A stretch of 64,000 bases of DNA from an uncultured Cryomorphaceae bacterium (GTDB lineage Bacteria > Bacteroidota > Bacteroidia > Flavobacteriales > Schleiferiaceae), in the NCBI GenBank assembly GCA_937120475.1, contig CAKZJV010000007.1:62001-126000 (forward strand), in the 5' to 3' direction. The notes beneath the pieces were generated by a model that had not been told where the DNA came from, did not search any database, and was given only the letters and a program-made list of their open reading frames with translations. Numbering within the stretch: position 1 is the first letter of the stretch; each line of letters opens with the position of its first letter. The translations under genes were made by a program, and so were the position numbers. This document shows positions 18,040 through 25,617 of the stretch, one piece after another.

Positions 18040-18872
18040 AAGCACTTTTTGATAAAATATCAGACAAGACCAGTAAAATGGTAACGACCAGTTACAGCAC
18101 TTCTTTTTCGCTGGGCATTTTCTTTTTGGATCGTGTTCTCCACAAACACATTTATGCTATTTATGGCTTCGTGCGGTTTGCGGATGAGGTAGTGGATACT
18201 TTTCACGATTATGATAAGCGAGAATTACTGGATGACTTTAAGAAACAGACTTTTACCTCCATTGAAAGAGGAATTAGCCTGAATCCAATATTGAACTCTT
18301 TTCAGGCTACGGTCAATGAATTCAATATCGATCACCAGCTTATCGAAACCTTCCTCAAAAGTATGGAGATGGACATTGACCCCTCTCAATATGATGGTTC
18401 TCAATACGATGAGTACATACTTGGTTCAGCCGAAGTAGTAGGCCTTATGTGCCTTAAAGTATTCTGCTATGGCAACCAGGAGCAATATGAAGCACTCAGT
18501 CCACAAGCTATGAAGTTGGGTTCGGCTTTTCAAAAGATTAACTTCCTACGGGATCTTAATGCCGATTATTACCAATTAGGGCGAGTATATTTTCCAGGCG
18601 TTGATATTACTGAGTTTACCGATCGGGTTAAAACGGAGATTGAAGCCGATATTGAAAAAGATTTCCGCCAGGGCTACGAAGGTATCTTAAAGTTACCCAA
18701 AAAAGCCCGTTTCGGAGTTTATATAGCTTATGTATATTATTACGCTTTGTTTCAGAAAATTAAGGCTACCCCGGCTCATGTTATCCTGAGCAAAAGAGTA
18801 AGAATTCCCAATACCAATAAGTATGGTTTGCTGTTAAGTTCCTATTTTAGGCACAGTTTTAACCTCTTATAA
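18036..18872 (+). CDS. crtB: phytoene synthase
   Basis: A 278-residue squalene/phytoene-synthase family enzyme that joins two geranylgeranyl diphosphates. The first Asp-rich motif is Asp50-x3-Asp54 (RFADEVVDT) and the second lies in NFLRDLNADYYQLGR. The N-terminal TSYSTSFSLG segment is typical. Its length is slightly short, as in many Bacteroidota. It follows crtI with a 4-base overlap. No geranylgeranyl-diphosphate synthase or lycopene cyclase gene is present in the window. Confidence 0.93.
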   Translation: MKALFDKISDKTSKMVTTSYSTSFSLGIFFLDRVLHKHIYAIYGFVRFADEVVDTFHDYDKRELLDDFKKQTFTSIERGISLNPILNSFQATVNEFNIDHQLIETFLKSMEMDIDPSQYDGSQYDEYILGSAEVVGLMCLKVFCYGNQEQYEALSPQAMKLGSAFQKINFLRDLNADYYQLGRVYFPGVDITEFTDRVKTEIEADIEKDFRQGYEGILKLPKKARFGVYIAYVYYYALFQKIKATPAHVILSKRVRIPNTNKYGLLLSSYFRHSFNLL

Positions 18873-18888
18873 AATATTTTCCCTTTAA

Positions 18889-19419
18889 ATGGCTGAAAAT
18901 GTGGTGCTCGTTGATGAGCAGGATAACGAATTGGGATTGATGGAAAAACTGGAGGCCCACCGCGAGGGGCGGCTTCACCGGGCTTTTTCGGTTTTTGTTT
19001 TAAATAGCAACGGAGATTTGCTCATGCAGCAAAGGGCTTTCCATAAATATCACTCGGGTGGACTATGGACCAATACCTGTTGCAGCCACCCTCGTTATCG
19101 CGAAAAAACTGAAGATGCGGCCCATCGCAGACTACAGGAAGAAATGGGCTTTGATTGCCACCTGGATAAAATGTTTCATTTTATTTACCGTGCTGAATTT
19201 GATAATGATATGGTAGAGCATGAGTTCGACCATCTTTACGTAGGTTATTCGGATACCGACCCGGTAATTAATCCGGAAGAAGTGGCGGCCTGGAAATGGA
19301 TGAGCCTGGCAGAGGTGGAAAGAGATTTGGATGCAAATCCTCACCTCTACACCGAATGGTTCAAGATTATTTACCAACGTTTTTCCGATCAAGTAAAACA
19401 AGGCACGTGGAAATTGTAA
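18889..19419 (+). CDS. idi: isopentenyl-diphosphate delta-isomerase, type I
   Basis: A 176-residue Nudix-fold enzyme interconverting IPP and DMAPP. The active-site Cys is in WTNTCCSHPR and the Glu-bearing Nudix-like helix is in AAHRRLQEEMGF. Type I isomerase is needed where IPP comes from mevalonate, which fits the HMG-CoA reductase gene at 28.8-30.1 kb. It starts 16 bases after crtB and its stop overlaps the next gene by 13 bases. Confidence 0.94.
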   Translation: MAENVVLVDEQDNELGLMEKLEAHREGRLHRAFSVFVLNSNGDLLMQQRAFHKYHSGGLWTNTCCSHPRYREKTEDAAHRRLQEEMGFDCHLDKMFHFIYRAEFDNDMVEHEFDHLYVGYSDTDPVINPEEVAAWKWMSLAEVERDLDANPHLYTEWFKIIYQRFSDQVKQGTWKL

Positions 19420-19820
19420 CCGTAAACCGTCACGCTCATTTTAATGCGGCTCATCGTTTATATAATCCCGATTGGGATGATGAGCGTAATGAAGCGGTTT
19501 TTGGTAAGTGTTTTAATCCTAAATACCACGGCCATAATTACGAAATGATCGTTTCGGTTACCGGGCCGGTGGATCCGGAAACTGGCTACGTATTGGATAT
19601 GAAATGGTTGAAGGATCTAATTGCCGAACGGGTGGAAGACTATCTCGACCATAAAAACCTGAATGAGGAAGTACCGGAGTTTGCAGAACTCAACCCTACC
19701 GTTGAAAACATCGTGATTCTTATCTGGAAACGGTTAAAACCGGCCCTGAATCCTGAGTTCAAATTGAAGGTAACCTTGTTTGAAACTCCCCGTAATTTTG
19801 CGGAGTATAACGGCTCCTGA
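19407..19820 (+). CDS. 6-pyruvoyl-tetrahydropterin synthase / QueD-family protein
   Basis: A 137-residue T-fold protein. GTG at 19407 is chosen because translation from it gives the family N-terminus VEIVTVNRHAHFNAAHRL; an upstream extension would only read the idi gene in another frame. Zinc ligands are the two His in RHAHFNAAH and those in KYHGHNY; the Glu in TLFETPRN completes the active site. It could make 6-carboxytetrahydropterin (queuosine) or a pterin/folate-type cofactor such as the photolyase antenna. Its lodging between idi and the photolyase makes the last idea attractive but unproven. Confidence 0.85.
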   Translation: MEIVTVNRHAHFNAAHRLYNPDWDDERNEAVFGKCFNPKYHGHNYEMIVSVTGPVDPETGYVLDMKWLKDLIAERVEDYLDHKNLNEEVPEFAELNPTVENIVILIWKRLKPALNPEFKLKVTLFETPRNFAEYNGS

Positions 19821-19878
19821 TTCAAATTTTCATTGAACTTTTTCGGCTTGTTTCCCTTTTGATATAAACTTTTAAAAG

Positions 19879-20574
19879 GTGAAAACAATATTGGTAATTG
19901 GTGGCAGCTCGGGAATAGGCAAACAAATAGTTTCCGACCTGCTTCAAAAAGACTATAAGGTAATCGCAGCCTCGCGCTCTATTCAATCGGCTGACTTGCC
20001 GGAGGAAGTGGAGAAGCAACAGTATGATGTTACCAGCGATGAGCAACTGGATATACCCGAACAATTGGATGGCCTGGTCTATTGCCCCGGAACCATAAAT
20101 CTCAGGCCCTTTAACCGGATTAAAATTTCGGATCTACAATCAGAACTGGAAATTAATTACCTGGGGGCCGTTAGAACCTTGCTGCAATGTTTGAACAGTC
20201 TTAAAAAATCGGAACAGGGCAGTGTGCTTCTTTTTAGTACCGTAGCGGTTCAAACAGGTATGCCCTTTCACAGCGGCATCAGTGCGGCCAAAGGAGCGGT
20301 AGAGGGTTTGGTAAGAAGTCTTGCAGCTGAGTATGCACCGCACATCCGGTTTAACGCCATAGCCCCTTCATTAACGGACACACCTTTGGCTGAAGGCTTA
20401 TTATCCAACGACAAAAAGAGAGAGGCGAACACCGAACGTCATCCCCTGAAAAGAATTGGTACCGCAGAGGATATTAGCCGCATGGCTACCTATCTTTTGG
20501 GTGAGGAATCGCGTTGGGTTACCGGGCAGATTTTTACACTCGATGGTGGGATGTCTGCACTGCGCCTGCTTTAA
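19879..20574 (+). CDS. SDR-family oxidoreductase with substituted catalytic Tyr
   Basis: A 231-residue Rossmann protein beginning with GTG. The nucleotide motif is GGSSGIG (residues 8-14). The active-site region reads FSTVAVQTGMPFHSGISAAKG: Lys138 of YxxxK is kept but the Tyr position (134) is Ile, and the NNAG motif is replaced by YCPG. The C-terminus (WVTGQIFTLDGGMSALR) is standard. It therefore may bind NAD(P)H without classical SDR catalysis. It sits 10 bases before the photolyase gene in the light-responsive operon. Confidence 0.85.
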   Translation: MKTILVIGGSSGIGKQIVSDLLQKDYKVIAASRSIQSADLPEEVEKQQYDVTSDEQLDIPEQLDGLVYCPGTINLRPFNRIKISDLQSELEINYLGAVRTLLQCLNSLKKSEQGSVLLFSTVAVQTGMPFHSGISAAKGAVEGLVRSLAAEYAPHIRFNAIAPSLTDTPLAEGLLSNDKKREANTERHPLKRIGTAEDISRMATYLLGEESRWVTGQIFTLDGGMSALRLL

Positions 20575-20584
20575 CCGGTAAACT

Positions 20585-21886
20585 ATGGCTGAAAATAAAC
20601 TTGCCGTATTCTGGTTCAGGAGAGACTTGCGATTGGAAGATAATGCCGGTTTGTACCATGCCTTAAAATCAGGTTACCAAGTGCTACCGGTCTTTATCTT
20701 CGATAAGGATATTCTTGCCTCCCTGAAAAAAGAAGATAAAAGGGTTTTATTCATCCACCAAGAGGTACAGCGGCTTCAGGCGGAGCTCAAAAAGCTGGAC
20801 TCAGGTTTAGCCACTTTTTATGGTAAACCGGAAGATGTGATTAAAAACCTTATCAAAAAGTACCCGGTAGCCGCGGTGTATTGCAACCGTGACTATGAAC
20901 CATACGCACTTCAAAGGGATAAGGCTATTTATAAGATGTTGGAGGACAGGGGTATTGACTTTAAAGGATTTAAAGACCAGGTGATTTTTGACCGGAATGA
21001 GGTACTTAAGGATGACGGTGATCCCTATACGGTTTTTACCCCCTATATGCGCAAGTGGAAAGCAGCCCTCAAACCCTTTCATCTTAAAAGTTACCCCACA
21101 CTGCAGTATGCAGGTGCCTTTAACAGGTTTTTACCGGGCAAAGCTCCAACACTGGAAGAAATGGGTTTTGAAGCCTCCACCTTCGAATTTCCCTCCAGGG
21201 AGATTGATGAGAAGAAGATCAGCCAATACCATAAAAAGCGGGATATCCCCTCTATTGAGGGTACCAGTCGTATGAGTCTGCACCTTCGTTTCGGTACGGT
21301 TAGTATTCGTGAGTTGGCCCGGGCCGGAAAAGAGGGTAATGAAAAATACTTCAATGAACTGATATGGCGCGATTTTTATCAAATGATACTGTACCATTTT
21401 CCCCATACCGTTGCGGAAGCCTTCCGGCCTGCTTATGACCGTATAGAGTGGGAAAACAACGAAGAGCATTTTGAGCTTTGGTGCCAGGGCAAAACCGGGT
21501 ACCCGTTAGTAGATGCCGGAATGCGTGAATTGAGTACCACCGGATTTATGCACAACCGCATTCGTATGCTGGTAGCCAGTTTTTTAACCAAGCATTTATT
21601 GATCGATTGGCGATGGGGAGAAGCCTGGTTTGCGGAAAAACTGCTGGATTTTGAGCAGGCTTCCAACGTAGGTGGCTGGCAGTGGGCAGCGGGTAGTGGC
21701 GTTGATGCAGCCCCTTATTTCAGAATATTCAATCCCACCCTTCAATTGGAAAAATTTGATCCGGATTACCAGTATGTCAAGCAATTTGTACCCGAATACG
21801 GTACCGGGGAATACCCGGAACCTATAGTAGATCATAAGGAAGCCCGGCAACGCGCTATCAATCGTTTTAAAGCGGCCCTGAATTAA
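20585..21886 (+). CDS. phr: deoxyribodipyrimidine photolyase / cryptochrome-family protein
   Basis: A 433-residue flavoprotein. The N-terminal antenna domain begins VFWFRRDLRLEDNAGL; the C-terminal FAD domain contains RFGTVSIRELAR, LIWRDFYQMILYHFP, MRELSTTGFMHNRIRM and the QWAAGSGVDAAPYFRIFNP segment of class I CPD photolyases. It likely repairs UV cyclobutane dimers using blue light. It is the last gene of the plus-strand run beginning at the crt cluster and its stop overlaps convergent manC by 4 bases. Confidence 0.93.
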   Translation: MAENKLAVFWFRRDLRLEDNAGLYHALKSGYQVLPVFIFDKDILASLKKEDKRVLFIHQEVQRLQAELKKLDSGLATFYGKPEDVIKNLIKKYPVAAVYCNRDYEPYALQRDKAIYKMLEDRGIDFKGFKDQVIFDRNEVLKDDGDPYTVFTPYMRKWKAALKPFHLKSYPTLQYAGAFNRFLPGKAPTLEEMGFEASTFEFPSREIDEKKISQYHKKRDIPSIEGTSRMSLHLRFGTVSIRELARAGKEGNEKYFNELIWRDFYQMILYHFPHTVAEAFRPAYDRIEWENNEEHFELWCQGKTGYPLVDAGMRELSTTGFMHNRIRMLVASFLTKHLLIDWRWGEAWFAEKLLDFEQASNVGGWQWAAGSGVDAAPYFRIFNPTLQLEKFDPDYQYVKQFVPEYGTGEYPEPIVDHKEARQRAINRFKAALN

Positions 21887-22968
21887 AGGTGCTGGTCCCC
21901 GTGCTTTAGTTTGATATCGTTCACAAAAGATTTGATCAGTTGCTCGTGTTCTCTTTTGCAGATGAGTAAACTGTTACCTTCGTCCACCACAATAAAGTTC
22001 TCCAGGCCTTCCACCACGGCCAGCTTATTTTTAGGAATCCGAATCAGGTTGCCATTGCTGTTATAGGTCATGGTAGTATCGTTGTACACCACATTGTCGT
22101 CTTCATCATGATTGGAAAGGGTATAGAGGCTCCCCCAAGTTCCTAAATCGCTCCAGCCAAATTCCGAAGGGATTACGTACACATCCGTAGATTTCTCCAT
22201 AAGGCCGTAATCAATAGACTCATTTTGACAGGTAGGATAAATTTTTTCTACAAAAGCTTTTTCCTGTGGGCTGCCAAAATGCTTACGGCCCGCTTCAAAG
22301 GTGGCGAAGATGTCGTGCATATGAAGATCCATCTCCTTCATTACCGTGGGTATAGACCATATAAAAATCCCGGAATTCCATAAAAAGTCACCGCTATCAA
22401 TAAACTGTTGGGCCATCTCTTCATTGGGCTTTTCGGTAAAGGTTTTTACCTTTTTTATTTCGGCATCATGGGATTCGTCAGCATCTACAAACTGAATGTA
22501 ACCATAGCCTGTATCCGGCCGGTGTGGCTTAATACCCAGTGTAAATAAGTACGGGTTTTGAGCAGCGTTTTCAACCGCTTTTTTTGCTATGCGTGTAAAC
22601 TCTTCTTCATTGGATACTAAATGGTCTGATGGGGCTACGACCATTACCGCATCGGGATCCTGACTTTGAATATGAAAGGCTGAATAGGCAATACAAGGAG
22701 CGGTGTTGCGCCTGGCCGGTTCAGCAATTATATTTTCTACGGGTAATCCGGGTAACTGTTTTTTGACCAGTTTCTGGTAGTTTTTATGGGTAACCACCAG
22801 TATTTTTTGGGGGTCGGTAATTTTGTTTAACCTGCGGAAAGTTTGTTGCAAAAGGGTTTCCCCGGTACCTAGAATATCATGAAATTGTTTGGGAAACTTG
22901 GATGTGCTGACCGGCCAGAAGCGGCTCCCTATACCTCCGGCCATTATCACACAATAGGTGTTGCTCAT
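21883..22968 (-). CDS. manC: mannose-1-phosphate guanylyltransferase
   Basis: A 361-residue nucleotidyltransferase making GDP-mannose. The signature is MAGGIGSRFWPVSTSKFPKQF, with VVAPSDHLV and FTEKPNEE further on. It has no C-terminal isomerase domain. A TACTTTTG (-7-like) lies on the minus strand at 22986-22993, 18 bases before the start, without a clear -33 element. It supplies precursors for surface polysaccharide or glycoprotein. Confidence 0.93.
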   Translation of the reverse strand: MSNTYCVIMAGGIGSRFWPVSTSKFPKQFHDILGTGETLLQQTFRRLNKITDPQKILVVTHKNYQKLVKKQLPGLPVENIIAEPARRNTAPCIAYSAFHIQSQDPDAVMVVAPSDHLVSNEEEFTRIAKKAVENAAQNPYLFTLGIKPHRPDTGYGYIQFVDADESHDAEIKKVKTFTEKPNEEMAQQFIDSGDFLWNSGIFIWSIPTVMKEMDLHMHDIFATFEAGRKHFGSPQEKAFVEKIYPTCQNESIDYGLMEKSTDVYVIPSEFGWSDLGTWGSLYTLSNHDEDDNVVYNDTTMTYNSNGNLIRIPKNKLAVVEGLENFIVVDEGNSLLICKREHEQLIKSFVNDIKLKHGDQHL

Positions 22969-23097
22969 GATGCAAAATTGTTTGGCAAAAGTACAAATAT
23001 GACTTCGGGAATGAAGAAAAAATTAGAGCTGCCATTTTTGTAAATTTGCGATTTTGCCTACCCAACAGGCAAGAGTTTCGAATTTAAAATAGGAATA

Positions 23098-23679
23098 ATG
23101 CTGAATATCGTTTTGTTTGGTCCCCCCGGAGCCGGAAAAGGAACACAATCTAAAAAACTGGTCGAAGAGTTTAAATTGATCCACCTTTCCACCGGTGATC
23201 TTTTGCGTTCGGAAATACAAGCGGGTACTGAACTCGGTATGGAAGCCAAAAAGTTAATGGATGCGGGTAAGCTGGTGCCTGATGCCGTGGTAATCGGTAT
23301 GATCCGCCAAAAGCTTCAGGACAATAAACAAGCCGAAGGTTTTATTTTTGATGGCTTTCCACGCACTCAAAAGCAAGCGGAAGCACTGGATGAACTTCTT
23401 GAAAACGAAGGAACCTCCATTACCATGATGCTGGCCCTTGAAGTGGAAGAAGAGGAGCTGGTAAAACGTTTATTGGAAAGAGGAAAAGAATCAGGCAGGG
23501 CCGATGATCAGAATGAAGAAGTGGTACGGGAACGCCTGGTGGAATACGAGAATAAAACGGCCGTTTTAAGAAACTACTACCAGCAGCAGGATAAATTCCA
23601 GGGCGTTAACGGCCAGGGAAGTATCGAAGAAGTATATCAAAGGCTTTCTGCCAGCATTGCAGCGGCTAAACAGGACTAA
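23098..23679 (+). CDS. adk: adenylate kinase
   Basis: A 193-residue cytosolic kinase, AMP + ATP = 2 ADP. P-loop [10 protein letters not shown] (residues 8-17), AMP site [16 protein letters not shown] motif [14 protein letters not shown] and [10 protein letters not shown]. The short form without a zinc LID is as in other Bacteroidota. A TAAATTTG (-7-like) lies at 23041-23048 with no good -33 partner. It overlaps obgE by one base (TAATG). Confidence 0.95.
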   Translation: MLNIVLFGPPGAGKGTQSKKLVEEFKLIHLSTGDLLRSEIQAGTELGMEAKKLMDAGKLVPDAVVIGMIRQKLQDNKQAEGFIFDGFPRTQKQAEALDELLENEGTSITMMLALEVEEEELVKRLLERGKESGRADDQNEEVVRERLVEYENKTAVLRNYYQQQDKFQGVNGQGSIEEVYQRLSASIAAAKQD

Positions 23680-24680
23680 TGAACAGCAATTTTGTTGACT
23701 ACGTAAAAATTTACGTTAAATCCGGGAAAGGAGGTGCCGGATCGGCTCACCTGCACCGCGAAAAATTTGTGCCTAAAGGTGGCCCTGACGGAGGTGATGG
23801 AGGCCGGGGCGGTCATATTATTTTACGGGGCAACAGCCAGTATTGGACCTTGCTTCACCTTAAGTACCGCAAACATATTAAGGCCAGTGCCGGAGCTAAT
23901 GGCAGTAAAAACCAAAGTACCGGTGCCCAGGGTGAAGATGAAGTACTGGAGGTACCCCTGGGTACGGTAGCCCGTGATGCCGAAACAGGCGAGGCTCTCT
24001 TTGAGATTACCGAAAACGGTGAAGAAAGAGTTTTAATGAAAGGTGGCCGTGGAGGCTTGGGGAACGTACACTTTAAGTCCGCCACTTTTCAAACCCCTCG
24101 CTTTGCTCAGCCCGGAGAACCCGCTGAAGAAGGTTGGCGTATTCTTGAATTAAAAGTATTAGCTGATGTGGGCCTGGTTGGTTTCCCCAATGCAGGCAAA
24201 TCTACTTTGTTATCGGTATTATCAGCAGCTAAACCTGAAATAGCCGATTACCCTTTTACCACCCTGGTGCCTAACCTGGGTATGGTTTCGTATCGCGATT
24301 ATCGCTCCTTTGTAATGGCGGATATCCCCGGGATTATCGAAGGGGCCAGCGAGGGTAAAGGCTTAGGACACCGTTTTTTAAGGCATATTGAGCGTAACTC
24401 GGTGCTTCTGTTCCTCGTGCCAGCCGATACGGAAAACATCGCCAACGAATACCAGATATTATTGAGTGAACTCAAAAAGTACAACCCCGAATTGCTGGAT
24501 AAGGACCGTTTACTGGCCGTTAGCAAATCGGATATGCTGGACGATGAATTGAAGACTCTGCTTTCTGAACAGCTCAAGAAAGAACTACCCGAAAACCTGG
24601 ATTGGCTATTCCTGTCCAGCGTAACTCATCAAAACCTGGATGTGCTGAAGGATAAACTCTGGAATATGCTCAACCACTGA
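23679..24680 (+). CDS. obgE: Obg GTPase
   Basis: A 333-residue ribosome-associated GTPase. The N-terminal Gly-rich Obg fold (residues 1-158) is followed by a G domain: G1 [10 protein letters not shown]3 DIPGIIEG and G4 SKSD. The C-terminal OCT domain is missing, as in many short bacterial Obg proteins. It acts in 50S assembly and stringent control. Directly coupled to adk by a one-base overlap. Confidence 0.95.
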   Translation: MNSNFVDYVKIYVKSGKGGAGSAHLHREKFVPKGGPDGGDGGRGGHIILRGNSQYWTLLHLKYRKHIKASAGANGSKNQSTGAQGEDEVLEVPLGTVARDAETGEALFEITENGEERVLMKGGRGGLGNVHFKSATFQTPRFAQPGEPAEEGWRILELKVLADVGLVGFPNAGKSTLLSVLSAAKPEIADYPFTTLVPNLGMVSYRDYRSFVMADIPGIIEGASEGKGLGHRFLRHIERNSVLLFLVPADTENIANEYQILLSELKKYNPELLDKDRLLAVSKSDMLDDELKTLLSEQLKKELPENLDWLFLSSVTHQNLDVLKDKLWNMLNH

Positions 24681-24682
24681 TT

Positions 24683-25243
24683 ATGGAGCAACTGCTGAGG
24701 TGGGATACCGAACTATTTTTGGCTCTCAATAACCTGGGCCGGGAAAGCTGGGATTCGTTTTGGCTGGCTTTGAGCGAAACGGCTACCTGGATACCCTTGT
24801 ATGCCTTGTTGCTGTTTTTACTCTTCCGTACGCTTTCCCTTAAGGTTTTCGGGCTTACCGTACTCCTTATAGTCTTAAATACCTTTCTAACGGACCAGGG
24901 TAGTGTACAACTATTCAAGGAGCAATTCCAACGCTTAAGGCCTTGCCATGTAGAAGCCCTACTGGAAAAAATGCGCCTGGTAAAAGAAGGTTGCGGTGGT
25001 AAGTTTGGGTTCGTATCCAGTCATGCGGCCAATACATTTGGTCTGGCCGTTTTAGCCGGTAATATTTTAAAGCTCAAGTATCGTTTTGCACTGGTGGGAT
25101 TACTGCTGTGGGCTACCCTGGTTAGTTTCAGCCGTATTTACTTGGGGGTGCACTATCCACTTGATATTTTATGCGGAGGCATTTTTGGCGCCTTGTGCGG
25201 AGGGCTGGTTTTGCTGATCTTCAAAAAAATTAATAAAGCGTGA
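24683..25243 (+). CDS. PAP2-family phosphatase
   Basis: A 186-residue membrane phosphatase with about five helices. The three signature blocks are present: KEQFQRLRP, SSHAANTFG, and SRIYLGVHYPLD with the catalytic His residues. It may dephosphorylate undecaprenyl diphosphate or phosphatidic acid. Starts 2 bases after obgE and overlaps crcB by 4 bases. Confidence 0.9.
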   Translation: MEQLLRWDTELFLALNNLGRESWDSFWLALSETATWIPLYALLLFLLFRTLSLKVFGLTVLLIVLNTFLTDQGSVQLFKEQFQRLRPCHVEALLEKMRLVKEGCGGKFGFVSSHAANTFGLAVLAGNILKLKYRFALVGLLLWATLVSFSRIYLGVHYPLDILCGGIFGALCGGLVLLIFKKINKA

Positions 25244-25617
25244 ACTGGCTGGCGGTATTTATCGGTGGTGGTTTGGGGAGCCTCTTGAGGTACGCCCTTA
25301 GCCGTGGCATGCTTACCCTTAAATCCGAACCCTTATTTCCGATGGCTACTTTACTGGCTAATGTAATGGCCAGTGCATTGCTGGCCGTAGTAGTATTCTG
25401 GTTAGCCGGTGCCCGGCAATTAAACGAAAGCTGGCGGATTTTTTGGGCGGTTGGCTTTTGTGGGGGCTTTAGTACCTTTTCCACCTTCAGTCTTGAAAAC
25501 TGGGTGCTCTATAAAAATGGTCAATACGGTTTAATGGTGATGAATATACTTCTCAGTGTTGGGCTGTGCCTGCTGGTCTTTTTCTTAATAGACCGAAAAG
25601 CAGGGATGGAACTTTAG
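25240..25617 (+). CDS. crcB: fluoride efflux channel
   Basis: A 125-residue four-helix membrane protein of the CrcB/Fluc family that exports fluoride. It shows GGGLGSLLRYALSR at the N-terminus, the channel segment GFCGGFSTFSTFS and a conserved Asn in LLANVMASALLAV. It starts with GTG within a GTGA overlap with the PAP2 gene. No fluoride riboswitch is expected inside this operon position. The stop overlaps a convergent gene by 4 bases. Confidence 0.93.
   Translation: MNWLAVFIGGGLGSLLRYALSRGMLTLKSEPLFPMATLLANVMASALLAVVVFWLAGARQLNESWRIFWAVGFCGGFSTFSTFSLENWVLYKNGQYGLMVMNILLSVGLCLLVFFLIDRKAGMEL

Noticed and set aside
19296-19406. Upstream extension of the PTPS-like gene
   Set aside because: The extended N-terminus only reads idi in another frame; the family N-terminus begins at the GTG at 19407.
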